From an uncultured Oscillospiraceae bacterium (lineage in GTDB: Bacteria > Bacillota > Clostridia > Oscillospirales > Oscillospiraceae): a DNA stretch of 64,000 nt. The position numbers were made by a program, and so were the translations under genes. Shown here one piece after another: positions 17,801-26,700 of this stretch; position 1 is the first letter of the stretch, and every line of letters begins with the position of its first letter. The notes under the pieces are model-generated. The model was given only the letters and a program-made list of their open reading frames with translations, did no database searches and was not told the DNA's origin. The stretch spans positions 1 to 64,000 of the forward strand of contig CAAFLG010000064.1 of assembly GCA_900763705.1 (NCBI GenBank). The letters run 5' to 3'.

Positions 17801-18461
17801 GTACGCGGAGTTCGGCTCGGGCTTTCGCATCGCGATGCGCGATCTTGAAATTCGCGGCGCGGGCAATCTGCTCGGCCCCGAGCAGTCGGGCTATATGATG
17901 AGCGTCGGCTACGATATGTATTTGCAGCTTCTGGAAGAAGCCGTGCTCGAGCAGCGCGGCGAAAAAGCCCCCCAGCGCACCGAGTGTTCCGCCGACCTCA
18001 CGGTTTCGGCGAATCTGCCGGAGAGCTACATCTCCTCCGGCGAGCAGCGCATGGACATTTACCGCCGCATCGCGGCGCTGCGCACGAGCGAAGGCGCGCA
18101 GGAGCTGCTCGACGAACTGCTCGACCGCTACGGCGAGCCGCCGCAGCCGGTCTTGAAGCTGATGGACGTGGCGCTTTTGCGCGCCGAGGCCGTTCAGTCC
18201 GGCATTTGCGATATCACGCAGCGCGGAGGCGAGATCGTCTTCACCTTCGCCGCGGGCGAGAGTATGCCCGTAGAGGCCGTGATGGCCCTGTGCACCCAGG
18301 CGAAAAACAAGCGCCGGCTCACGCTTTCCGCCACCGGAACGGAGCCGAAGCTCACACTGCGCCTCGCGCCAAACGAGGACGCGCTCGAAACCGCCTTGAC
18401 GCTGGTCGAAGACCTGCGCGTAAATAAGGAAGAAAACGAAAAAGAGGTAACATCATGCTGA
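14889..18461 (+). CDS. mfd: Transcription-repair coupling factor
   Basis: 1190 residues. UvrB-like N-terminal region (1 to about 340), RNA-polymerase-interaction CarD-like domain at about 500-560 (DLSPGDLVVHVHHGIGRFAGIERM-type), then the translocase with Walker A GDVGYGKTE near residue 662, VIDEEQRFGV near 763, LSATPIPRTLNMAL, and a C-terminal TRCF domain. It removes stalled RNA polymerase and recruits UvrA. The ATG at 14889 follows GGAGGGG and an own promoter; codons upstream back to 14826 are rejected. The last 7 bases overlap the foldase gene. Confidence 0.98.
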   Translation: MAQGMKQLGAALAALPEVRELLLSLDAGASPIAVSGLSSVHRAQLSAAVRQKMQRPLLVVCADENEANRMAGDLHELLGEEVSLLFAREWQLRDRVSASHGWEQQRIGTLCRLAAGEASVLVATVDALMQRTLPPALLRGAVTEIEVGARFDLAALSRKLVEIGYVRAETVEGVGQFALRGGILDIYSPLSAPVRVEFFDDEVDAMGEFDLATQRRTQNVKSLTVLPAAEVLPALTGGGREKMLERLSRAAQKIEKKAADSPIVKTLRGDMERLSNDLPLGGMDRYLAACYPEEICALDYLAPDTLAVVSDGMRVLERGKNYHWELSEDVKPLIEEGVLCGEFASLALSQESLSRRLADFPVLLLDALPTSRNLLAPRVLLSMNARSLPSYGGSLETAAGDMERYLGAGCGVLILCGNETRAKNFQRLLEERNIRAQLNLKNDRLPAPHETVIGLGALSAGSEYPQLKLVILTEGQLTSPLSGKRTKARPKKETSAREALRSYEDLSPGDLVVHVHHGIGRFAGIERMRVDGVDKDYIKICYAGNDSLYVPATQLDMVSKYIGGHGEDEDGHPRAKLSKLGGTDWSRAKTKARAAAKDLAKGLIALYAERQRRPGFAFSPDSPWQKEFEEAFDYEETDDQLRAIAEIKADMERSTPMDRLLCGDVGYGKTEVALRAVMKCILDGKQAAILVPTTVLAQQHYATAINRFRSFPVRIEVLSRFKTPAQKKQIMQDAAAGKIDLLIGTHSLLQKSLHFKDLGLLVIDEEQRFGVTHKEKLKELSRQVDTLTLSATPIPRTLNMALSGIRDMSTIEVPPVDRQPVQTYVLEHNWSVIADAIRRELARGGQVYYMHNRVETIDRCAAQLKKLLGEEVSIGVAHGKMDEKGLSSVMQQLSDGEIQVLVCTTIIETGIDIPNVNTLIIEDADRLGLAQLHQIRGRIGRSARRAYAYMTYRAGKILTEVAAKRLTAIREYAEFGSGFRIAMRDLEIRGAGNLLGPEQSGYMMSVGYDMYLQLLEEAVLEQRGEKAPQRTECSADLTVSANLPESYISSGEQRMDIYRRIAALRTSEGAQELLDELLDRYGEPPQPVLKLMDVALLRAEAVQSGICDITQRGGEIVFTFAAGESMPVEAVMALCTQAKNKRRLTLSATGTEPKLTLRLAPNEDALETALTLVEDLRVNKEENEKEVTSC

Positions 18462-19567
18462 AAAAGAGAATTCTCTCATTCCTCGGCGCGGCGGCCCTCA
18501 CCGCAGCGCTCACCTTCGCCGTCGTTTCGCTCTCGCCCTCGAACGGCTTCACCTCCGGCTCGATGCAGGAGGGGATGAGCTATGAGGTCTGCGGCGTTTC
18601 GCCCGACGCGATCGTTGCAAGTCTTGACGGCAACGGCGCGAGCGCCGATCTCATCACCTACTGGATCGGCTACAACGCAACGTATCTCAACTCCTATATG
18701 CAGTATTACGGCGGCGGCGCGCTCGACTGGGACTATGTCATGTCCGACGGCACGGCCATGCCCGACTACATCAAGCAGGACGTGCTCGCCACCGTCAAGC
18801 AGGAGCTGCTCATTGAAAATCTCGCCAAGAAGTATGGCGTGACGCTCACCGACGAGCAGCGCGCGGCGATCGAGTCCGAAGAGCAGAGCTTCATCGAGCA
18901 GTACGGCAGCGAGGAAGCCTTCGAGGAAGAGCTTGCAAAGCTCGGCCTTCGCCGCGAGACCTATGAGCGCATCACCTCCGCCAATTACCTCTATCAGAAT
19001 CTCTACAAGCTCTACCTGACCGAGGGCAGCGCGCTCTATGCCTCCAATGAGGACCTTGCCGCCTATGCCGCCGCGCAGGGCTACATCACCGCCGACCACA
19101 TCCTGCTCACCACCGTGGATACCGCCACGGGCGAAGCGCTGAGCGATGAGACGATCGCCAAAAAGAAGGCCCTCGCCGAGGAGCTTGCCGAAAAGCTCAA
19201 GAACTACACGGGCGACGATCTTGCCTCCTACTTCGCGGAGCTTGCCGACGAGTACAGCGAGGACCCGGGCCGCGCGTCCAATCCCACGGGCTACACCTTC
19301 ACCACCGGCTCGATGGTGCAGGAGTTTGAAGACGCCGCCTACGCGCTCGACGAGGGCGCGGTGAGCGACATCGTCGAGTCGAAATTCGGCTATCACATCC
19401 TGCTGCGCCTGCCGCTCGACAAGGACACCGCCGCGGAGAGCGTCCGCGAGGCGTACTTCTCCGATTTCATCGACAAGCAGCTCGAAAGCGCCAAGGTCGC
19501 CACGAGCAAGCAGTTTGACGCGCTCGACGCCAAGGCGCTGTACGAGGCGATCACTGCTGCGCAGTAA
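18455..19567 (+). CDS. Secreted parvulin-type peptidyl-prolyl isomerase (PrsA/SurA-like)
   Basis: 370 residues with an N-terminal signal or anchor (KKRILSFLGAAALTAALTFAVVSL) but no lipobox cysteine, unlike classic PrsA. A SurA-like helical region covers about 60-190. The rotamase domain at about 210-315 shows ITADHILLTT, YSEDPGRASNPTGYTFTTGSMVQEFEDAAYALDEG and SKFGYHILLR. It should fold exported proteins outside the membrane. It overlaps the mfd stop by 7 bases, so it is co-translated; mfd followed by a foldase is common in Clostridia. Tandem hairpins end the unit. Confidence 0.88.
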   Translation: MLKKRILSFLGAAALTAALTFAVVSLSPSNGFTSGSMQEGMSYEVCGVSPDAIVASLDGNGASADLITYWIGYNATYLNSYMQYYGGGALDWDYVMSDGTAMPDYIKQDVLATVKQELLIENLAKKYGVTLTDEQRAAIESEEQSFIEQYGSEEAFEEELAKLGLRRETYERITSANYLYQNLYKLYLTEGSALYASNEDLAAYAAAQGYITADHILLTTVDTATGEALSDETIAKKKALAEELAEKLKNYTGDDLASYFAELADEYSEDPGRASNPTGYTFTTGSMVQEFEDAAYALDEGAVSDIVESKFGYHILLRLPLDKDTAAESVREAYFSDFIDKQLESAKVATSKQFDALDAKALYEAITAAQ

Positions 19568-19572
19568 AAATG

Positions 19573-19675
19573 GTTCTCCCGATGGGAGAACGGCCAATCA
19601 AAGGGGGACTTCTCTTTCGCGAAAGAGAAGTCCCCCTTTGATTGGCAGCGCGCAGCAAAACGCGCGCCTTTTTTA
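19573..19675 (+). terminator. Three tandem hairpins including a 54-bp perfect palindrome
   Basis: First a GTTCTCCC/GGGAGAAC hairpin (19573-19591). Then a gapless perfect palindrome 19593-19646 (27-bp arms around CG). Then a GCGCGC stem (19648-19653 with 19662-19667) followed by TTTTTT, which is the real terminator. The long palindrome is more than termination needs. Confidence 0.8.
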
Positions 19676-19682
19676 AGAAGCC

Positions 19683-20396
19683 TTACTCAAGCATCTGCGC
19701 CGCGCGGTACTGATAGACAAGCTCGACGACGCTTGCCGCGGCAAGCCCCAAGGCGATGGGCACCAGCGCCAGCAGCAGCGTGAATCCTCCGTTGAGGTAA
19801 AAAAACGGCCCTTGCGTCTCGGTCAGCAAAAGCGTCAGGGCGAGGACCGCGCCGAAGAGGATCACCAGCACGACCATCCATGTGCACAGCTTGCGCCACT
19901 TTGCTGCAAAGGCGTCGTCCGATCCGTCGAAGGCCTCGGCGCAGGCGGTGAGCTGCTGATACTTTGCCGCCGCGCCGGCAAGTAGCAGCGCAAAGAGCAG
20001 CGCCGACAGTGCAAGCAGCATCGTGCCGAGTTCATCCGTTTCCATTTTGTCCAGCACGCCCGGCGCGTCGACCCATGCGATCAGCGGCGTGACCGCGAGC
20101 GGCGCCGCCCCCCAGTACACCGCCTTGCGGAAGCGCGGCACGGCCTCGCTCATCCTCCACATGGCAATGAGCACCAGCACGCTCACCGCGAGAGAGGCAA
20201 GGCTCAGCGGGATGCGCAGCGCGGGGATGCGCTCGTCGAGTTTAAAGGTATTGCTCAGGATGTTGATGACCAGCGCGGTGACACCCAGGCGGAACAGATC
20301 ACGAAATCCCCTTTGCAGCAACGGCGCATCGTGCCGCGCGCGCGGCGGGAGCGGTGCTTCGGGGACGGCTTGCAGCATCATTTCCTTTTCCATCAT
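19683..20396 (-). CDS. Unrecognised multi-pass membrane protein
   Basis: 237 residues from the ATG at 20396, chosen because GAGAGGAG lies 7 bases before it; a GTG at 20420 in the same frame has no such site. After a 40-residue cytoplasmic lead there are about six to seven hydrophobic helices in pairs (VTALVINILSN, LSLASLAVSVLVLIAMW, WGAAPLAVTPLIAW, LLALSALLFALLLAGAAA, WMVVLVILFGAVLALTLLL, LLLALVPIALGLAAASVVELVYQY). A soluble loop at about 150-170 is Lys/Asp rich. I recognise no family. It is convergent with the foldase gene and has no partner gene. Confidence 0.65.
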   Translation of the reverse strand: MMEKEMMLQAVPEAPLPPRARHDAPLLQRGFRDLFRLGVTALVINILSNTFKLDERIPALRIPLSLASLAVSVLVLIAMWRMSEAVPRFRKAVYWGAAPLAVTPLIAWVDAPGVLDKMETDELGTMLLALSALLFALLLAGAAAKYQQLTACAEAFDGSDDAFAAKWRKLCTWMVVLVILFGAVLALTLLLTETQGPFFYLNGGFTLLLALVPIALGLAAASVVELVYQYRAAQMLE

Positions 20397-20420
20397 GGTG
20401 TTTCTCCTCTCTTTCTCCAC

Positions 20421-20580
20421 GGTTTTCTCTCGTGATTTCCTTATGTGATGTTCATTTTACGGGAAAACGGCGAAAAAGACCAGCAACTTCAACTTGTCAT
20501 CGCCTGTTTTTCCCGCAATTTTTATGTAACATGGAGGTTGCATGACGGCAAATCGTCAAAATAAATCGCCGTCATCAAAT
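20421..20580. other. Divergent intergenic stretch with an inverted repeat
   Basis: Between the membrane protein and the dehydrogenase promoter. ATGACGGC (20541-20548) and GCCGTCAT (20567-20574) form an 8-bp dyad around an AT-rich centre, which could be an operator or RNA hairpin. No gene is seen. Confidence 0.4.
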
Positions 20581-20595
20581 AATTGAATCAATTCC

Positions 20596-20610
20596 TGCAA
20601 AACTTTTGCA
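20596..20610. promoter_or_regulatory. Operator-like dyad TGCAAAA-C-TTTTGCA
   Basis: A perfect 7-bp inverted repeat ending 8 bases before the -35 box of the dehydrogenase promoter. Its position suits an activator or repressor site; the regulator is unknown. Confidence 0.35.
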
Positions 20611-20617
20611 AAATCCC

Positions 20618-20646
20618 TTGCTTTTGGGAAATGGCAAAGGTATAAT
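20618..20646 (+). promoter_or_regulatory. Sigma-A promoter of the 2-hydroxyacid dehydrogenase
   Basis: TTGCTT (20618-20623), 17 bases, perfect TATAAT (20641-20646). Confidence 0.75.
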
Positions 20647-20710
20647 GGAAGAACCGTATGAAATCATTGAGGAAATCAATTCATTTAATTTTTGAGAGGA
20701 GATCTTTATC

Positions 20711-21685
20711 ATGGCAAAGTTCAAAGTCTACTACACCATCGAGCTGAACGAGATCGCTACCCAGATCTTCGAGTCCAACGACTTCGAAGTCAAGCTGTGC
20801 AGCCACAACGACGAGGAGACCTACGTCAAGGAGCTCGCCGAGTTCCAGCCCGACGCCATCATGTGCCGCACCGAGCCCATCACCGCCAAGATGATGGACA
20901 CCTGCAAGAACCTCAAGGTCATCGGCAAGCAGGGCGCCGGCCTCGATAACATCGACATGGACCACGCCCACGCCAAGGACATCACCGTCGTCTACGCTCC
21001 CGCCGGCAACGCCAACGCTGTTGCCGAGCACGCCGTCATGCTGATGCTCATGTGCGCCAAGCGCTTCAACTATGTTGACAAGCAGTTCCGCAGCGGCAAC
21101 TTCCTCGTCCGTATGGGCATGGAGCACACCTACGAGCTCGGCGGCAAGACCCTCGGTATGATCGGCTGCGGCCGTATCTCCCAGCTGGCCATGCAGAAGT
21201 GCAAGTACGGCTTCGGCATGAAGGTCATCGGCTACGACCCGTACCTCACCCAGGACAAGATCGGCGATCTCTGCGAGCTCAAGGAGACCGCGAAGGAAGT
21301 CTGGGAACAGGCCGACTTCGTTTCCGTGCATCTGCCCGTCGTTCCCTCCACCGAACATTCCATCGGCCGTGAGCAGTTTGGCTGGATGAAGCCCACCGCT
21401 TCCTTCATCAACTGCGCCCGCGGCGCCCTCATCAAGGAAGATGAGCTGATCGACTGCCTGAAGGACGGCACCCTGTTCCAGGCCGGTCTCGACGTGTTCG
21501 AGCATGAGCCCATCCAGGAGTCCAGCCGCGAGCTGTTCGACCTCGACAACGTCATCATGACCCCGCACATGGCCGCCACCACCGAGCAGAGCGTTCTGAA
21601 CTGCTGCACCTCCGTTGCCAACGACATCGTCGCCGTCTGCAACGGTGAGGAGCCCAAGGTCAAGGCCCAGAAGCCCAAGTTCTAA
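20711..21685 (+). CDS. D-isomer-specific 2-hydroxyacid dehydrogenase (phosphoglycerate dehydrogenase-like)
   Basis: 324 residues. NAD-binding Rossmann domain with GKTLGMIGCGRISQLA, then VIGYDPYL; catalytic Arg in INCARGALI (about 237), Glu in DVFEHEPI and His in MTPHMAATTE (about 288) are all present. The first part (QGAGLDNIDMDHA) resembles phosphoglycerate dehydrogenase, but there is no ACT domain, so the substrate could be another 2-oxo acid. Codons are of the highly expressed type (GGT, CGT, ATC, AAG). It has its own promoter and terminator and precedes thiolase, so a fermentation role is plausible. Confidence 0.88.
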   Translation: MAKFKVYYTIELNEIATQIFESNDFEVKLCSHNDEETYVKELAEFQPDAIMCRTEPITAKMMDTCKNLKVIGKQGAGLDNIDMDHAHAKDITVVYAPAGNANAVAEHAVMLMLMCAKRFNYVDKQFRSGNFLVRMGMEHTYELGGKTLGMIGCGRISQLAMQKCKYGFGMKVIGYDPYLTQDKIGDLCELKETAKEVWEQADFVSVHLPVVPSTEHSIGREQFGWMKPTASFINCARGALIKEDELIDCLKDGTLFQAGLDVFEHEPIQESSRELFDLDNVIMTPHMAATTEQSVLNCCTSVANDIVAVCNGEEPKVKAQKPKF

Positions 21686-21718
21686 TGGAACGAGCGCATC
21701 TGAACATCCGTCATTGTT

Positions 21719-21762
21719 AAAAAAGGGATCGCTTTCCTTTGGGAGAGCGATCCCTTTTTTCC
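21719..21762 (+). terminator. Terminator after the dehydrogenase
   Basis: A 15-bp stem (21719-21733 with 21746-21760) whose 3' arm ends in six T. Confidence 0.9.
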
Positions 21763-21907
21763 TTGTGTTCGGCCCTTTCTCGACCGCTGCACTGCAAAAT
21801 TTCGCGTTATTTTGCCGAATGGTGCAATTTATCTGTCAAATTTGTTAAATCATTAACGAAATGAAAGAAAAAAATCATAGAACCGGTGATTTTGCGCAAC
21901 TTTGCAG

Positions 21908-21936
21908 TTGATTTTTCATTTTTGCCTGTGTATAAT
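21908..21936 (+). promoter_or_regulatory. Sigma-A promoter of thiolase
   Basis: TTGATT (21908-21913), 17 bases, perfect TATAAT (21931-21936). Confidence 0.78.
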
Positions 21937-21997
21937 CGGAATCGAAGCAAACCGGTATTCCCCAACCGGATCTGAATTTATTTTAAGGAGAACAAAC

Positions 21998-23257
21998 ATG
22001 AAAGAATTGTACGTCGTCAATTGCTACCGTACCGCTGTCGGTTCCTTCGGCGGTTCCCTGAAGAACACTCCCGCCGCTGAGCTCGGCTCCATCGTTGTCA
22101 AGGAAGCCCTCAAGCGCGCGAACGTCGCTCCCGAGAACGTTGATGAAGTGATGTTCGGCTGCATCCTGACCGCCGGTCTCGGCCAGAATGTCGCCCGCCA
22201 GGTCTGCGTGGGCGCAGGTCTTCCCTACTCCGTTCCCGCCTACACCGTCGGCATGGTCTGCGGTTCCGGCATGAAGTCCGTCATCGAGGCCGGCCGTGCC
22301 ATCCTCGCCGGCGACGCTGACATCATCGTCTGCGGCGGCACCGAGAACATGAGCGCCGCTCCCTTCGCTTCCTTCGATGAGCGCTGGGGCGCTCGCATGG
22401 GCGACAAGAAGCTCGTCGACACCATGATCAAGGACGGCCTGTGGGATGCGTTCAACAACTACCACATGGGCACCACCGCCGAGAACATCTGCGACGTTTG
22501 GGGCATCACCCGCGAAGAGCTCGACGCCTTCGGCGCCGCCTCCCAGCAGAAGACCGAGGCCGCGCAGGCCGCCGGCAAGTTCGACGCTGAGATCGTTCCC
22601 GTGCCCGTCAAGGTCAAGAAGGAGATCGTCGAATTCAAGAAGGACGAGTTCCCCCGCGCCGGTTCCACCGTCGAGGGTCTTGCCAAGCTGCGCGGCGCGT
22701 TCCCCGTCGGTCCTGAGGGCGTTGAGGACGAGATCGTCCACACCTTCGAGCCCACCGGCATCCACGAAGCCGATACCAAGAAGCACGTCCAGCGCGTCAC
22801 CGCCGGTAACGCCTCCGGCATCAACGACGGCGCTGCCGCCATCGTCCTCGCTTCCGGCGAGGCCGTGAAGAAGTACAACCTCAAGCCCATGGCCAAGCTC
22901 GTCAGCTGGGGCCAGGGCGGCGTCGATCCGAAGATCATGGGCGTCGGCCCCGTGCCCGCTTCCCGTCAGGCCATGAAGAAGGCCGGCCTGACCATCGACG
23001 ACATCGACCTCGTCGAGGCCAACGAAGCCTTCGCGGCCCAGTCCATCGCTGTTGCCCGTGAGCTGCACTTCGACATGAGCAAGGTCAACGTCAACGGCGG
23101 CGCGATCTCCATCGGCCACCCCGTCGGCGCTTCCGGCGCTCGTATCATCGTCACGCTGCTGCACGAGATGCTCAAGCGCGACGACGCCAAGAAGGGTCTT
23201 GCCACCCTCTGCATCGGCGGCGGCCAGGGCGTTGCCACCATCTTCGAGAAGTGCTAA
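21998..23257 (+). CDS. Acetyl-CoA acetyltransferase (thiolase)
   Basis: 419 residues from the ATG at 21998 (AAGGAG upstream). Nucleophile Cys in MVCGSGMKSV (about 88), NEAFAAQSIAVAR, catalytic His in GHPVGASGARI and second Cys in LCIGGGQGVA are present. It condenses two acetyl-CoA to acetoacetyl-CoA, the entry to butyrate in many gut Clostridia, or works in reverse. About 25 residues longer than typical thiolase, with an insert near 205-235 (KVKKEIVEFKKDEFPRAG). Codon use is strongly biased as for abundant proteins. No other butyrate genes are adjacent. Confidence 0.94.
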   Translation: MKELYVVNCYRTAVGSFGGSLKNTPAAELGSIVVKEALKRANVAPENVDEVMFGCILTAGLGQNVARQVCVGAGLPYSVPAYTVGMVCGSGMKSVIEAGRAILAGDADIIVCGGTENMSAAPFASFDERWGARMGDKKLVDTMIKDGLWDAFNNYHMGTTAENICDVWGITREELDAFGAASQQKTEAAQAAGKFDAEIVPVPVKVKKEIVEFKKDEFPRAGSTVEGLAKLRGAFPVGPEGVEDEIVHTFEPTGIHEADTKKHVQRVTAGNASGINDGAAAIVLASGEAVKKYNLKPMAKLVSWGQGGVDPKIMGVGPVPASRQAMKKAGLTIDDIDLVEANEAFAAQSIAVARELHFDMSKVNVNGGAISIGHPVGASGARIIVTLLHEMLKRDDAKKGLATLCIGGGQGVATIFEKC

Positions 23258-23282
23258 GCACCTCCCGCTGAGAAAGCAGCCC

Positions 23283-23315
23283 AAAGGGGAACCTCTTGTG
23301 AGGTTCCCCTTTTTT
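23283..23315 (+). terminator. Terminator after thiolase
   Basis: A 12-13-bp stem (from 23283, loop TTGT at 23296-23299) followed by a run of T. Confidence 0.9.
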
Positions 23316-23317
23316 GC

Positions 23318-23368
23318 TTGACAAGCTACGACAAGTGTAGTATATAATAATCAACGACAATTGTAGTA
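23318..23368 (+). promoter_or_regulatory. blaI promoter with two BlaI-type operator boxes
   Basis: Perfect TTGACA (23318-23323) and TATATA/TATAAT (23341-23348). Two near-identical 15-base boxes, ACGACAAGTGTAGTA (23328-23342) and ACGACAATTGTAGTA (23354-23368), start 26 bases apart; each contains the ACA...TGTAGT type of half sites used by BlaI/MecI. One lies between -35 and -10, the other just after the start, a layout suited to autorepression. Confidence 0.75.
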
Positions 23369-23392
23369 AGTATTTCAAAGGAGGGTCGTACC

Positions 23393-23767
23393 ATGGAGGA
23401 AAAGAAACGCCTGCCCGATGCGGAGCTTGCCGTGATGCAGGCCGTGTGGGCCGTCGGCGGCGAGGTTGGCCGCGCGGACATCGAGGGCGCGCTGGCAAGC
23501 CACGGCTGGAGCGCCAACACGCTCAACACCTACCTCACGCGCCTTTGCGAAAAGGGTTTTCTCACAAGCCGCCGCGAAGGGCGGAACAATTTGTATACGC
23601 CGCTCGTCTCAAGGGATAGATACCTCGAGTTTGAAAGCCGCAGCGTTTTACAGCGGCTCTACGGCGGGTCGCTTGGCAGCTTTGTCGCCGCGCTCAACGC
23701 CGAGCAGCCGCTCGAGCAGCGCGAGATCGACGAGCTGCGGCAGTTTCTGGACGATATGAGCCGCTGA
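23393..23767 (+). CDS. BlaI/MecI/CopY-family transcriptional repressor
   Basis: 124 residues. The winged helix is at 5-75 (LPDAELAVMQAVWAVGGEVGRADIEGAL, then SANTLNTYLTRLCEKGFLTSRREGRNNLYTPLV), followed by a dimerisation helix with the protease-cleavable segment. It should repress its own operon until cleaved by the M56 protein encoded next. AAAGGAGG precedes the ATG. The pair is 24 bases apart and surely co-transcribed. No beta-lactamase is nearby. Confidence 0.93.
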   Translation: MEEKKRLPDAELAVMQAVWAVGGEVGRADIEGALASHGWSANTLNTYLTRLCEKGFLTSRREGRNNLYTPLVSRDRYLEFESRSVLQRLYGGSLGSFVAALNAEQPLEQREIDELRQFLDDMSR

Positions 23768-23791
23768 CAGGCGGAGAAAAGGAGGCATCCC

Positions 23792-26700
23792 ATGGAACAG
23801 TTTTTGCTGAATCTCTTGAAAACCTCACTTCTCGGCGCGCTCGCCATTTTGCTCATGCTCGTGAGCAAGCCTCTCTGGCGCGAGCGCTACCGCGCCAAGG
23901 CGCGCTGCTGGCTGTGGCTGGCGCTCGCGGCGTTTCTGCTCTTCCCCGTCGACTTTTCGGTGAAGAACGCGCCCGTGCAGGCCGCTCCCCCGCAGGATTA
24001 CACCCTCTTCGTCGGCACGGATAAGACCACCATCCAGTCGACCGACCATCTGTTCGGCGACATGGCCGAAAAAAGCGGGCAGACGAGCACGCAGGTGCGC
24101 GACAGCATCATTGCCCGCCCCGTAACCGACCCCGCGCAGAAGACCACGCGCTACATCCCCGTCACAACGGTCCTATTCTACGGCTACCTTGCCGGCGCGG
24201 CGGCGTTTCTCCTCTACGAGGGCGTTTCCTATGCGCGCTTCCGCCGCACGGTGCGCCGCTGGAGCGGCAGCGTGACGCGCGGCGACTACCGCGCGCTGCT
24301 CGATGAGACCGCGCACGCTCTTTCCGTGAACGCGCCGAAAATGCTCATCTGCGAGGCGGTCACAACGCCCGCCGTCACGGGCCTTTTCCGCCCCACGCTC
24401 CTGCTGCCGCACGAGCGCTATGAGCTTTCCGAGCTGCGCTACATCCTGCGCCACGAGCTGTGTCACCTGAAGCGGCGCGATATGCTCTTCAAGCTCGTGC
24501 TGCTCGCGGCCAACGCGATGCACTGGTTTGATCCCGCAGTGTACCTCATGCTCCGTCAGGCGGACGAGGACATTGAGCTCGCCTGCGACAGCGCGGCGAC
24601 CGACGATCTTGACCGCGCCGAGCGCGTGGCCTACAGCCGCACGCTCCTTGCCGCCGTGCAGTCCAATGTGCGCGCGCTGCCCGCGACGACCTGCTTCGGC
24701 AGTACGGTCGAGCGCCTCAAGCGGCGCATCACGAACGTCCTCGGCGCGCAGAAAAAGCGCGGGCTCGGCGTTGTCGCCCTTGTGCTGGCGCTGACGCTCA
24801 CGGCGGGCTGCGCCGTCAGCTGGGGCGAGCGCGCACAGACGCAGAAAAATGGTGACCCGTTTGACGACAAGAGCTATACCGTCGACATACTCTTATATGA
24901 AGCGCCCCCCTTTACGGACGGCTTTACGGACGGCACTTACCCCACCTTCCGCGCCACGACAAATACTGTCGGAGAAAAGTATGTGACGCTGCGCGATGCC
25001 TGGGGCTCCACATCCATTTACGGCCCAATGGAGGAATACACGCTGGAAAAGCAATCCTTCTATGCGCTTTTCGGCAGCTTCAAAGCTTCGCCGGTCGACG
25101 ACCTCATAAAGAACAACAGGTCCGCTTGGAGCGGCTACTGCGAAGAAGCAAGTGACGGCCAACCGAATCGGGTCTATCTTCTGAAGCAAAAGGACGGCAC
25201 AGTCTACGTCGGCCTTGCCGGCGACTACGAAGAAGACGGCAGCGAACTCTTTTGTTCGGTTTTCCGCTTGAACGAACAGATCGATCCGATCTACGTCTCG
25301 ATGGACGACTATGCCGCCGCTTGCGTGGCGGAACTCAAAAAGGGTACGATGAGCTACTGCACGTCCGAAGACGGCAATTACGCCTCTCAGGTGGCCGAGG
25401 ATACGGTCGCCGACGTGCGCGTGACGCGGCTCGAGATGGGCGATTCGCTCGAAGGTCTCTCCCCCGACGGCACGGCGCTTGAGCTGTGGTACTTCCAATA
25501 TGAGATGAAGCCCACGAACGAGAACGGCGCAGAACTCGCCCCCATCGGCGGGCAGGAGGTGACGGACGACGGGTATCTCAATGAACACTGGACGCACTAT
25601 CTCACCGTCCTGCACCACACCAGCGGCGAGCAGACCGGTTATCAGATCCTCGGCACCACGGTGAGCAACGATGGGCTCTTCTACAACGGCTGCGGCTACA
25701 GCGGCGAGGAAACGTCTTACCTGCACGACTTCTACGTTGACTACGCGCATCTCGACCTGCCGAAGATGTTCATTCCCAACCTGCTGAACGCGGCAACGGA
25801 CGGCTACGGCCGCGCCAACCAGTGCGAGGCTCAGCTCGTCGCGGGCGAAGGCTATTACTACTATGTGCCGATCACCGCGTGGGCGCGCAGCAGCGACGCG
25901 GAATTCTGGTACTCGCGCTACAATACCGGCTCGTATTTCAGCGTCGAGTATATCATGAAGGACGTAGACGAGGCTCTCAGGGAGTGGACGCGCCAAGGCT
26001 ACGAGGTGAGCCGCAGCGGAAATGTCTACCGCATCGTGACGAGCGAGGGCATGAGCAACACGGTCGTCACGTTCTTCTCCATGCCGAACAGCACCTGCTA
26101 TCAGGTCGAAACGCACTGGTCGTTCGACGGCAGCACCGCGGAAAACGAGTGGGGCTGGAACCGCGACCGCGCCGTTGAGGGCGAGGCGGCCATTTTGCAG
26201 GCAATGACGGACAGCTTTACCATCACCGCCAAGATCCTGCCCACGCAGGAGGACGCGGACAGCGCTTCCACAGGCTTTACCGCGCTCGACGCCGCGCTGA
26301 AGCAGCTTGGCGACACGAGCGGCGAGGTCACACTGTCGCTGAGCGTGAACGGCACTGACAGCAGCATCTATGACGGCAGCACCACCGCCAACCGCGTCTT
26401 CTTTTCAAGGCAGTTAAGTGAAGACCTTGTCTGGCGCGAAGCAAACGACAGTGCCGCGCCCTCGGCGCAGAACTGCATCCTTCTCATGACGGACGGCGGC
26501 GTGCTGACGTTCTGCGAATCTCAGCCCATGCATCTCTGGCTGACAACGCCGGACGGAACGCTGTCCTGCTTCAAGGCAGACGTGAATGAAGACATCGGTT
26601 CTGCGTGGTCCCTTGTGCGCCGGTGGTACGACGAGGCGGAGTACGACGCGCTGCTGCGCGACGTCAAGCCGCAGCCCAAGAGTCTTTCCTGGCAGGAGGC

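Noticed and set aside
18455..19567. Naming the foldase PrsA outright
   Set aside because: The parvulin domain is clear but the lipobox cysteine typical of PrsA lipoproteins is missing, so only a family-level name is given.
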